A stretch of DNA of 31,057 nucleotides from Bacteroidota bacterium (GTDB taxonomy: Bacteria; Bacteroidota; Bacteroidia; Chitinophagales; Chitinophagaceae), in the NCBI GenBank assembly GCA_023430465.1, contig JAEZAM010000024.1, positions 1 to 31,057 on the forward strand, in the 5' to 3' direction. Positions 1-6,403 of the stretch are shown here, piece after piece (the first letter of the stretch is position 1; each line of letters begins with the position of its first letter). A program made the position numbers and the translations under genes. Under the pieces are notes generated by a model. The model saw only the letters and a program-made list of their open reading frames with translations. It was not told the origin of the DNA and did no database searches.

Positions 1-1
1 T

Positions 2-113
2 CTGGATGCTGGGTTCTGGATGCTGGATATTGGATGCTGGATGCTGGGTACTGGGGACTGGGTACTGGGTGCGGGGTTCTGGATGCTGGGTACTAGATGC
101 TGGATCCTGGATT
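2..113 (+). repeat. Degenerate CTGGATG heptamer array (family A)
   Basis: Sixteen consecutive 7-bp units can be read without a break from position 2 to 113, each close to CTGGATG or CTGGGTA. Positions 1-3 of the unit are nearly invariant while positions 5 and 7 vary. The array may continue left of the window. A short copy of the same family (three and a half units) sits at 18423-18449 in the same orientation. It gives an open frame rich in Gly, Trp, Leu and Asp that I do not regard as a gene. Confidence 0.9.
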
Positions 114-137
114 AGTTGCGAGATACGATATGCTCGC

Positions 138-164
138 TTTGCTCCCGAAGGTTCGGGATTTGCG
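138..164 (+). repeat. Interspersed element with CCCGAAG..TTCGGG core (family E), copy 1
   Basis: A segment of about 27 bp with a small inverted repeat (CCCGAA / TTCGGG) is flanked by TTTGCT on the left and TTTGCG on the right. A diverged inverted copy lies at 2822-2852, where it overlaps the end of a coding sequence. The two copies differ at only a few positions around the core. Confidence 0.6.
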
Positions 165-342
165 TGCCGGGATGCTGGTGTCGATAGTTCTCGAAAGGGC
201 CATATAGAGAGAAATAATCAACACATTGATGCCGGCTGTCACCAGCCGTTGAATTATTCGCCCTGATTACCGCGATATCTTAAACCAATTTGCCAGCATC
301 GTGTATGGCAACATAATTGCACCGTTTTTCGAAAACATTTTT
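165..342. other. Non-coding stretch upstream of the small membrane protein gene
   Basis: No convincing gene is seen here. The only structure noticed is a 6-bp inverted repeat with a 4-nt loop (CGGCTG at 233-238, CAGCCG at 243-248). It lacks a following T-tract, so it is not a standard terminator. An in-frame GTG at 301 could extend the next gene by 14 residues, but ATG 343 is preferred. Confidence 0.5.
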
Positions 343-588
343 ATGGCATACACAAACGAAAAACATAAGGAAGGTAAACTCGCTACGGCGATCGAAGAGC
401 AAACGGCTAAACTACCCTCAGATGTATTCCTGTGGGCTGCGCTGGGTTCTATGGCGATTTCATTGGGACTGAAGATTGCAGGCAAAAATCATAAGAGCCT
501 GTTTGTAGGTCAGTGGGCAGCACCATTTCTGCTCCTTGGTATCTATAATAAGATTGTAAAGGTGGAAGGACATGATAAGGAAAGCTAA
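343..588 (+). CDS. Small two-helix membrane protein, function unknown
   Basis: An 81-residue protein with a short Lys/Glu-rich N-terminus, then two hydrophobic segments at about residues 27-46 and 52-69 joined by a short basic loop (GKNHKS). The C-terminus is polar. It is probably an inner-membrane protein. I recognise the general style of a conserved Bacteroidota hypothetical protein but cannot name a family. ATG 343 is chosen because it begins directly before the charged N-terminus; an upstream GTG at 301 would add an unlikely hydrophobic stretch. It stands alone between two repeat arrays, and the T-tract at the end of the downstream inverted array could serve as its transcription stop. Confidence 0.65.
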   Translation: MAYTNEKHKEGKLATAIEEQTAKLPSDVFLWAALGSMAISLGLKIAGKNHKSLFVGQWAAPFLLLGIYNKIVKVEGHDKES

Positions 589-593
589 GTAAA

Positions 594-779
594 GAGCGGA
601 GTGCGGAGAGTGAAGTGTGGAGTCCTGAGGTAAAGAGCGGAGTGTGGGTGCGGAGTGTGTAGTTGTAGGAAGGACGTTGTGGTTAAAGGCAAAAGTAAAA
701 AAGTAAAAATTATTAGAAAAATACTCCGCACTTCACACTCCACACTCCGCACTCCACACTCCGCACTCCGCACTTTTTT
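594..779. repeat. Head-to-head GTGCGGA heptamer arrays (family B) around a 60-bp core, ending in a T-tract
   Basis: The left arm (594-661) consists of about ten units of GTGCGGA / GAGCGGA / GTGTGGA, two of them shortened to 6 bp. The right arm (723-771) is seven perfect-length units of ACTCCGC / ACTCCAC, which is the reverse complement of the same family. The 60-bp AT-rich core between them (662-722) carries no gene. Complementary blocks of 10-12 bp (around 649-659 and 741-752) could pair in RNA, and seven Ts follow the right arm, so read-through RNA could form a terminator-like hairpin. Fragments of the family recur at 30382-30402. Confidence 0.85.
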
Positions 780-794
780 TATGAACTTCGCCCG

Positions 795-1751
795 ATGGAT
801 CTACTTGAGGTTAGAAATTTATCCTACACATCATCGGTGGCGGAGGTGCTAAATAATATAAGCTTCCGCGTAAGGCTGGGGGAGAAGTTGGGCGTTTGTG
901 GTGAAACCGGTTCGGGTAAATCTTCCCTGCTCCGGATGATCGCGGGGCTCTTGCAGCCTGCTTCGGGGCAGATCTTGTTGGACAATGAACCCGTTATCGG
1001 GCCGCTTGATCAACTCATGCCGGGTCATCCGCGCATCGCATACCTGTCGCAGCAGTTTGAGCTGCCCAATCATTACCAGGTTCATAACATACTTTCTTAT
1101 GAAAACCGCCTCAACCCTGCCGATGCAGTAGAGCTGTATCGTACCTGCAGGATAGGACATTTGCTGCAGCGCAACACCCGCGATCTATCCGGTGGTGAGC
1201 GGCAACGAATCTCACTCGCCCGTGCGTTGATAAAGCAGCCACGGCTCCTATTGCTCGATGAGCCGTTCTCCAATCTTGACCTTCCTCATCGAAATACCAT
1301 GCAGGCCGTATTGGATGATGTGATGCAGAAATATAACTTGTCGGTAATACATGTCTCCCATGAGCCGGAAGATCTGCTGCCCTGGGCGGACCGTTTAATG
1401 GTGATCGGCCAGGGTGGTATTGTGCAGGCAGATGATCCTGTATCACTTTATTTTCGTCCCGTAAATGAATACGCCGCTGCGTTGCTGGGCAACTACTCGT
1501 TGCTGGATCAACATCAGTCGGGTATCGACACAACCCCCGGCAAAAAGTTATTTGTCCGCCCCGGGCATTGGAAACTGGCAAATCACGGACTTCGCGTAAC
1601 GATCATCGCGACTCATTTTTTTGGACATTTTACTGAATACATTGGTACAACGGATAATGCAAAGATCATTTTCCGTACGACACATCCTGGCCTGGCGATG
1701 GGGGAGATAGTTTATGTGCAACCCAATATGCCAGAGGCATGGTTCTTATAA
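795..1751 (+). CDS. ABC transporter ATP-binding protein with C-terminal TOBE-like domain
   Basis: A 318-residue ATPase that should power an importer at the inner face of the cytoplasmic membrane. All nucleotide-binding motifs are intact: Walker A GETGSGKS (36-43), Q-loop around Q86, signature LSGGE (131-135), Walker B LLLLDE (151-156) and switch histidine H189. After the ATPase core (about 1-225) comes a beta-rich tail of about 80 residues starting near FVRPGHW, resembling the TOBE-type regulatory domain of PotA/ModC-like subunits. No permease or binding protein lies next to it, so the substrate cannot be inferred. The next gene starts 16 bp downstream on the same strand and may be cotranscribed. 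Start ATG 795 gives a normal N-terminus for the family. Confidence 0.85.
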   Translation: MDLLEVRNLSYTSSVAEVLNNISFRVRLGEKLGVCGETGSGKSSLLRMIAGLLQPASGQILLDNEPVIGPLDQLMPGHPRIAYLSQQFELPNHYQVHNILSYENRLNPADAVELYRTCRIGHLLQRNTRDLSGGERQRISLARALIKQPRLLLLDEPFSNLDLPHRNTMQAVLDDVMQKYNLSVIHVSHEPEDLLPWADRLMVIGQGGIVQADDPVSLYFRPVNEYAAALLGNYSLLDQHQSGIDTTPGKKLFVRPGHWKLANHGLRVTIIATHFFGHFTEYIGTTDNAKIIFRTTHPGLAMGEIVYVQPNMPEAWFL

Positions 1752-1767
1752 TCTCAAAAATCAGAAG

Positions 1768-2853
1768 ATGACATTCCGTACTGTCAGTATGTTTATTTGT
1801 TATGCCACCATGCTCCTGTTACATCAGGGGAGTGGAGGATGGCGGCAAAGCCCGGAGCAACGGATTACATGTGCCCCCGGAATGATAAATAATAAAATGG
1901 ATGACCTGGGAGATATGGTGTTGATTCCAGGTGGTGAGTTTGACATGGGTGATCAGTCGGCTGAAGCTGCTCCTGACGAAAAGCCCCTGCATCGGGTGAA
2001 ACTTGATTCGTTCTGGATGGATCGAACAGAAGTTACCAATCGTCAGTTTCGGGCGTTTGTTATGGCCACAGGGTATGTTACGACGGCAGAGCGCAGGCCT
2101 GATTGGGAACAGTTAAAACAAGAATTACCACCTGGCACGCCAAGGCCTGCTGATTCTTTGTTGCAGCCCTCGTCACTGGTGTTTACCATTCCCCGGGATA
2201 TAGCATCACCGGGTCCATCCGACTGGTGGAAATGGACGGCGGGAGCCAACTGGAGATCACCGCAGGGCCCGGGCAGCACAATAGAAGGGAAGGATGATTA
2301 TCCCGTGGTACATATCAGTTGGTTTGATGCGCAGGCTTATTGCAAATGGGCAGGCAAACGATTACCCACCGAAGCAGAGTGGGAGTACGCCGCACGTGGG
2401 GGTTTGAAGAAGGCAGTGTATCCCTGGGGCACGACACCGCCAAACCGCACGGAGCAACCTATGCTGAATGTGTGGAACGGAGACTTCCCATTCAATAATC
2501 TTGCATCGGATGGTTTCCAGCGAAGTGCTCCTGTGGGTACTTATCCGGCAAATGGATTTGGGTTACATGACATGGCCGGGAATGTGTGGGAGTGGTGCGA
2601 CGATGTATATCAGCCGGGCTATTATAAAAATTGGAAAGGAAAATTGGCACTGAATCCTCGGGGGCCAGAAGTGAAGAACGGATCAGGCAGCCATGAACGT
2701 GTGATGCGGGGCGGGAGTTTTCTTTGCCATGATTCCTATTGCAGCGGGTACCGGGTAACGAGGCGAATGAAAAGCACACCGGATACAAGCCTGGAGCATA
2801 CGGGCTTTCGGTGTGTTAGCTCACGCGAATCCCGAGACTTCGGGAGCAAATGA
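1768..2853 (+). CDS. Secreted formylglycine-generating enzyme (SUMF1/FGE) family protein
   Basis: The 361-residue protein has an N-terminal signal-like hydrophobic segment (MTFRTVSMFICYATMLLL) and then a full FGE-type fold. Recognisable blocks are VLIPGGEFDMG, SFWMDRTEVTNRQFRAF, GKRLPTEAEWEYAARGG, YPWG, DMAGNVWEWC and RVMRGGSFLCHDSYCSGYR. True FGE oxidises a sulfatase Cys to formylglycine using Cu(I) held by two cysteines; the CHDSYC motif (C320 and C325) matches that pair in position and spacing, which many FGE-like relatives lack. Targets would be sulfatases elsewhere in the genome. ATG 1768 is preferred over an upstream in-frame ATG at 1714 that overlaps the ABC gene. The last residues (SSRESRDFGSK) are encoded by an interspersed repeat and are probably not part of the domain. 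Confidence 0.85.
   Translation: MTFRTVSMFICYATMLLLHQGSGGWRQSPEQRITCAPGMINNKMDDLGDMVLIPGGEFDMGDQSAEAAPDEKPLHRVKLDSFWMDRTEVTNRQFRAFVMATGYVTTAERRPDWEQLKQELPPGTPRPADSLLQPSSLVFTIPRDIASPGPSDWWKWTAGANWRSPQGPGSTIEGKDDYPVVHISWFDAQAYCKWAGKRLPTEAEWEYAARGGLKKAVYPWGTTPPNRTEQPMLNVWNGDFPFNNLASDGFQRSAPVGTYPANGFGLHDMAGNVWEWCDDVYQPGYYKNWKGKLALNPRGPEVKNGSGSHERVMRGGSFLCHDSYCSGYRVTRRMKSTPDTSLEHTGFRCVSSRESRDFGSK
2822..2852 (-). repeat. Family E interspersed element, copy 2, overlapping a gene end
   Basis: Read on the minus strand this matches the element at 138-164: TTTGCTCCCGAAG, then CTCGGGATTCGCG. It covers the final codons of the FGE-family gene, and the stop codon (2851-2853) lies at its edge. The copies differ by a few substitutions. 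Confidence 0.55.
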
Positions 2854-2860
2854 GCAAAGG

Positions 2861-2920
2861 CTGAGGTGGAGGTTGAGGTTTAGGTTGAGGTTAAGGTTAA
2901 GGATGAAGTTGAGATTTAGC
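2861..2920 (+). repeat. TTGAGG hexamer array (family C)
   Basis: Ten consecutive 6-bp units can be read (CTGAGG, TGGAGG, TTGAGG, TTTAGG, TTGAGG, TTAAGG, TTAAGG, ATGAAG, TTGAGA, TTTAGC). It is followed by a CT-rich stretch with repeated CGCTCTC. The array fills most of the gap between the FGE-family gene and lpxB. Confidence 0.8.
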
Positions 2921-2944
2921 CGCTCTCGTTCTCTATCTCGCTCT

Positions 2945-2958
2945 CTGCCTGCAGGCAG
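2945..2958. repeat. Perfect 14-bp palindrome CTGCCTGCAGGCAG
   Basis: The 14 bases are identical to their reverse complement and lie 33 bp before the lpxB start. A related half-site (CCTGCCTGCCGG) occurs at 18402-18413 in another intergenic repeat cluster. It is more likely a repeat-family member than a regulator site. Confidence 0.6.
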
Positions 2959-2991
2959 GTCCGCTCTCTTTTCCCGACCTTCGTTTAAATT

Positions 2992-4116
2992 ATGAAGTAT
3001 TACATCATAGCAGGAGAAGCATCCGGTGATCTGCATGGCAGTAACCTGATTTCAGAGATACGTCAGCTTGATCTGCACGCCGATATCAGGTCCTGGGGTG
3101 GTGATAAAATGGAGGCTGCCGGGGCTGTGCTTATCAAACATTACCGGGAGCTTGCCTTCATGGGCTTTACGGAAGTGCTCATGAATCTCCGAACCATTTT
3201 CCGCAACCTCGCATTTTGCAAAGAAGATATCCTGGCCTACCAGCCGGACACGCTAATCCTCATAGACTACCCCGGGTTCAATCTGCGCATTGCCAAATGG
3301 GCAAAACAGCAGGGCATCCGTGTGATTTATTATATCAGCCCGCAGGTTTGGGCCTGGAAGGAGAACCGGGTCAAGATGATGCGGCAGTGCATTGATAAAA
3401 TGCTGGTCATCCTGCCATTCGAAAAAGATTATTATCGCGATAAATGGAATTGGGAAGTCGAGTATGTCGGTCATCCCCTGGTTGATGTGATACGTCGGCA
3501 CAAGGAAGCCCATACCTCACATCCTGCCGCTGACCCGAGGCCCGTTATCGCCTTGTTGCCCGGCAGCCGTCAGCAGGAGATCATGAAAAAGCTGCCGGTG
3601 ATGCTGGAAGTCAGCCGTCATTTTCCCCATTATCATTTCGTTGTGGCCAAGGCGCCGGGGTTGGAAGAGAGCTTCTATGATGATCTTTTGAAATCATACG
3701 AAAATGTGAACTGGGTCTCGGGAAAAACGTATGATCTGTTGATGGAAGCACGTGCAGCTTTGGTCACTTCCGGCACGGCTACACTCGAAACCGCGTTGTT
3801 TGGTGTACCCGAAGTGGTATGTTACAAAGGCTCACCGATATCATATGCCATCGCACGACGGGTAATCAGGGTAAAGTTCATTTCGCTGGTGAACCTCATC
3901 ATGGATCGCATGGTCGTGAAAGAACTGATCCAGCATGAATTCACCGTGGATAATGTACGAAAGGAACTCACCGCGCTACTGGAAGATCAAAACAGGATCA
4001 ATCAAATAAGAAAGGATTACCACGATCTTCACAACCTGCTGGCGCATGGAGGAAATGCCTCTGCGCGGGCGGCAGCATCGATCGTAGAATGGCTGCGGGC
4101 TAGCGGAGCAGCTTAA
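2992..4116 (+). CDS. lpxB: Lipid-A-disaccharide synthase
   Basis: A 374-residue glycosyltransferase that joins UDP-2,3-diacylglucosamine to lipid X (2,3-diacylglucosamine-1-phosphate), making the tetraacyl disaccharide of lipid A at the inner membrane. Family hallmarks are present in order: the N-terminal IIAGEASGDLHGSNLI, SPQVWAWKENRV, LPFEKDYY, VEYVGHPLVD, the C-terminal LLPGSRQQEI, and the donor-binding block TSGTATLETALFGVPEVVCYKG. Its length is normal. It converges on a minus-strand gene, overlapping its 3' end by 17 bp. With surE upstream on the opposite strand, it forms a neighbourhood I recall from other Bacteroidota. The gene shows this is a lipid-A-producing Gram-negative organism. 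Confidence 0.96.
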   Translation: MKYYIIAGEASGDLHGSNLISEIRQLDLHADIRSWGGDKMEAAGAVLIKHYRELAFMGFTEVLMNLRTIFRNLAFCKEDILAYQPDTLILIDYPGFNLRIAKWAKQQGIRVIYYISPQVWAWKENRVKMMRQCIDKMLVILPFEKDYYRDKWNWEVEYVGHPLVDVIRRHKEAHTSHPAADPRPVIALLPGSRQQEIMKKLPVMLEVSRHFPHYHFVVAKAPGLEESFYDDLLKSYENVNWVSGKTYDLLMEARAALVTSGTATLETALFGVPEVVCYKGSPISYAIARRVIRVKFISLVNLIMDRMVVKELIQHEFTVDNVRKELTALLEDQNRINQIRKDYHDLHNLLAHGGNASARAAASIVEWLRASGAA

Positions 4117-4261
4117 TGGCCAGGATGATGAGGCAGAGAATGAAGATAAGCAGGCTGATCCGGTTGATGCCATGCATGTAGCCGATCCACTGGGATTTTG
4201 GTCGTGCGGGATCCTTCTTCCGCAGGTACAGGTATTCCGCCAGTTGTCTCAATACACCCAT
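4100..4261 (-). CDS. 53-residue single-helix membrane protein (DUF6728-like)
   Basis: A short gene running from ATG 4261 to TAG 4100. The product begins MGVLRQLAEYLYLRKKDP, continues with WIGYMHGINRIS, and ends in one strongly hydrophobic segment (about residues 36-51) and a basic tip. The AEYLYLRKKDP and YMHGINRIS blocks resemble a small Bacteroidota-specific membrane family that I believe is annotated DUF6728; function is unknown. It lies 64 bp downstream of another small membrane protein on the same strand, and its last 17 bp overlap the end of lpxB. Clean codon structure and adjacency to surE support it being real. Confidence 0.7.
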   Translation of the reverse strand: MGVLRQLAEYLYLRKKDPARPKSQWIGYMHGINRISLLIFILCLIILAIKLLR

Positions 4262-4325
4262 AACTCATTTTTTAATAAAACAGGGCGTGGCGCTTTTTTG
4301 TTCATCGCCGCCAGGGATCCGTGCA

Positions 4326-4625
4326 TCAGGAGTTGAATATCTTCAATACAAGAATGGCAATACCAAAAACAACCGTGATCAGGAAAATCCCCTTGGCCGT
4401 CCGGTCTCGCTGGGTATTGACATAGATCGTGAACAGCACCACATTTGCCAGCAGGGCCAGCGAACCAATCGACGTGATCAGCTTATTGCTGTTGAAAAAC
4501 TCGTCGAGGAATTCAGCAAAGGTCAGGGAGCTGAATTTGATAAAATAGATCACCGCCAGCCCGATGAGGGGGCCAATAAAGCCGAGGATCATGCCAAGCT
4601 GAAGATTGTCTTTTCTAAATATCAT
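4326..4625 (-). CDS. Three-helix membrane protein downstream of surE
   Basis: The 99-residue protein has three hydrophobic segments, at about residues 10-30, 50-67 and 78-96. They are separated by a polar stretch (SSLTFAEFLDEFFNSNK) and a short basic loop (NTQRDRTAKG). Its ATG overlaps the surE stop as ATGA, indicating translational coupling with surE. I cannot assign a function; it is probably a conserved inner-membrane protein. Confidence 0.75.
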   Translation of the reverse strand: MIFRKDNLQLGMILGFIGPLIGLAVIYFIKFSSLTFAEFLDEFFNSNKLITSIGSLALLANVVLFTIYVNTQRDRTAKGIFLITVVFGIAILVLKIFNS

Positions 4626-5446
4626 TTCCAGAGTTTTTCCAATTTGCTTTTTAGAACGTAATTAGTCAGGTCAAATTGTACAGGCACAACACTTACATAT
4701 CCTTTCGACAGCGCGTATACATCCGTGTCGCGGCCACGGTCGAAGTTCACAAACTCACCGGTGAGCCAGTAGTAAGGGCGGCCATGAGGATCTTGTCTTT
4801 CTGCAAAATCTTCCACGTATTTGGCATAGGCCTGCTTGCAGATCTTCATTCCTTTGATGTCGGCCTTGGGCAGCGGTGGAATATTCACGTTTAGCACCGT
4901 ATGTTTTTCCAGTTTTGTGGAAAGCATTTTCTCAACAATGATACGGGCATAGCGGCGGGCACCGCTGAAGTCCGCATGCATACTATAATCCAGGAGAGAG
5001 AAACCAGCAGAAGGAATACTCTCGATCGCAGCTTCCACGGCAGCAGACATCGTTCCGGAGTAGATCACGTTGATGCTATGGTTTGCCCCATGATTGATAC
5101 CACTTACACAAAGGTCCGGCTTGCGATGGAGGATCTTATCAACGGCAAGCTTTACACAATCCACCGGTGTACCGCTGCAGGAATAAGCTTCTATACCTTC
5201 AAAGATATCAACCTTGCTAAGGCGGAGCGGATGTCCGATGGTGATGGCATGCCCCATACCCGACTGCGCACTGTCCGGCGCTACTACAACGATCTTTCCA
5301 AGATCTTTCACCGCCTCCACCAGGTTCATGATACCAGGAGCCGTAATGCCATCATCATTGGTAACCAGGATGACGGGCACATTCTTTTCCTTCACAGACG
5401 GAGCGGAAACTTTCCTTTTTTTTGGTGCTGATTTCTTTGTAGCCAT
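4622..5446 (-). CDS. surE: 5'/3'-nucleotidase SurE
   Basis: A 274-residue metal-dependent phosphatase that removes the phosphate from nucleoside 5'- or 3'-monophosphates in the cytoplasm and is linked to stationary-phase survival. Conserved elements are VTNDDGITAPG (metal ligands D31, D32), AQSGMGHAIT (S62), SGTPVDCVKLA and SGINHGANHSINVIYSGTMSAAVEA (N118). Relative to the classic start just before the NDDG motif, it has an extra N-terminus of about 24 residues rich in Lys (MATKKSAPKKRKVSAP). An internal GTG would give a shorter form, but ATG 5446 is retained. It leads a block of three minus-strand genes and is divergent from the XRE/S24 regulator, with a 111-bp shared upstream region. Confidence 0.95.
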   Translation of the reverse strand: MATKKSAPKKRKVSAPSVKEKNVPVILVTNDDGITAPGIMNLVEAVKDLGKIVVVAPDSAQSGMGHAITIGHPLRLSKVDIFEGIEAYSCSGTPVDCVKLAVDKILHRKPDLCVSGINHGANHSINVIYSGTMSAAVEAAIESIPSAGFSLLDYSMHADFSGARRYARIIVEKMLSTKLEKHTVLNVNIPPLPKADIKGMKICKQAYAKYVEDFAERQDPHGRPYYWLTGEFVNFDRGRDTDVYALSKGYVSVVPVQFDLTNYVLKSKLEKLWK

Positions 5447-5519
5447 AGGACAGCAAAAATGCCATTATTTTTTTAAGCAGGGATGGAAATGTGAAATGCG
5501 GAAAAAATTTTGATTTGCA

Positions 5520-5553
5520 AAATAAATTAGTATTTTCGCCTAAATAAATTAGT
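5520..5553. promoter_or_regulatory. Paired 12-bp direct repeats, candidate operator for the S24 repressor
   Basis: The 12-mer AAATAAATTAGT occurs twice, at 5520-5531 and 5542-5553, start to start 22 bp (about two helical turns), immediately before the ATG at 5558. Between them lies TATTTTCG (5531-5538), one base off the Bacteroidota -7 consensus TAnnTTTG. A repressor bound to both copies would cover this likely promoter. The direct-repeat pair is seen directly; autoregulation is inference. Confidence 0.5.
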
Positions 5554-5557
5554 TGTC

Positions 5558-6307
5558 ATGGCTGTATCCAATCAAAACCTGAAGCACCTGCGCAAATTGC
5601 GTGGCTGGACACAGGAAGAGTTTGCAACCAAATTGGGCATCAAACGATCCCTTCTGGGCGCTTATGAAGAAGGACGCGCTGAACCGCGCATCGATGTGCT
5701 TGAAGTGGTGGCTGATATCTTCAAGCTCACGCTCGACGAGTTGCTTCGCAAAGATCTCAGTGACAACAAATCCAACTATCTCGCCAAGCGCCGTGCGATC
5801 AAGCTCGCTACCGGCCGGCCGGATATACCCTTCGTTCCCGTAAAAGCTGCCGCAGGTTATCTTGCCGGCTATGCCGATCCCGAGTTTGTGGACGAACTCA
5901 ATACCTTCACACTACCCATGCTGGCCGGTGGCAATTACCGCGCCTTCGAAATCATCGGTGATTCCATGCTGCCCACGCCAAGCGGCAGTGTGATCGTTGG
6001 TGAAAAAGTAGATAACCTCGAAGACCTCAAAAACGACAGCCCCTGCGTGGTTGTTTCCCGCAATGAAGGCATCGTTTACAAAAGAGTACAGAAAAACGGT
6101 CGCTCCAAATCCAAACTCACCCTCGTCAGCGATAACCCCATCTATCATCCCTATACCGTCAATGCTGAAGATGTCCTCGAAATGTGGCAGGCGCAAATGG
6201 TCATCGCAAAGGCCAACCAGCAGCAGCGGTGGGACATGGGCCAGCTCGCCAATATCGTCAGCGACCTCCAGGAACAGGTTGTTTCCCTCAAGAAACGGAT
6301 GAATTAA
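5558..6307 (+). CDS. XRE-family transcriptional regulator with S24 (LexA-like) peptidase domain
   Basis: The 249-residue protein starts with a helix-turn-helix (about residues 6-62; LRGWTQEEFATKLGIKRSLLGAYEEGR). It continues with a LexA/CI-type S24 domain: a possible cleavage site AAAGY (A99-G100), the catalytic serine in FEIIGDSMLPT (S136) and the lysine in EGIVYKRV (K175). The C-terminus (about 225-249) looks like a coiled coil. Self-cleaving members of this fold respond to RecA filaments; others keep the fold only for dimerisation. Here both catalytic residues and an Ala-Gly bond are present. It is divergent from surE, with a direct-repeat candidate operator at its own promoter. A DNA-repair cassette begins 2.5 kb away, so a role in damage response is plausible but unproven. 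Confidence 0.9.
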   Translation: MAVSNQNLKHLRKLRGWTQEEFATKLGIKRSLLGAYEEGRAEPRIDVLEVVADIFKLTLDELLRKDLSDNKSNYLAKRRAIKLATGRPDIPFVPVKAAAGYLAGYADPEFVDELNTFTLPMLAGGNYRAFEIIGDSMLPTPSGSVIVGEKVDNLEDLKNDSPCVVVSRNEGIVYKRVQKNGRSKSKLTLVSDNPIYHPYTVNAEDVLEMWQAQMVIAKANQQQRWDMGQLANIVSDLQEQVVSLKKRMN

Positions 6308-6361
6308 CGCCTTGTTTACAGGGAATTAAACGGATTTTTGCGTTTTTTTGCGGGCAGGATT

Positions 6362-6391
6362 TTAGAACTTCAGTCCGGGCAGCTATATTTG
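6362..6391 (+). promoter_or_regulatory. Candidate promoter with perfect TAnnTTTG box
   Basis: TATATTTG at 6384-6391 matches the Bacteroidota -7 box exactly, 12 bp before the ATG at 6404. A weak -33 element (TTAG, 6362-6365) is spaced 18 bp upstream. If used, the leader is very short. Confidence 0.45.
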
Positions 6392-6403
6392 TTTGAACTG
6401 ATT

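Noticed and set aside
2..113. CRISPR array
   Set aside because: Units are 7 bp, contiguous and without spacers; no cas genes are present.
6..266. Open frame of 86 codons in the first repeat array
   Set aside because: The first part is only the translated CTGGATG heptamer array and the rest has no recognisable protein character.
594..779. Insertion sequence
   Set aside because: Inverted arrays surround only 60 bp with no transposase and no clear target duplication.
585..852. Open frames on both strands (585-773 minus, 655-852 plus) across the GTGCGGA arrays
   Set aside because: Their composition is the heptamer repeat in translation (Arg, Ser, Thr, Pro, His periodicity), and one overlaps the ABC gene start.
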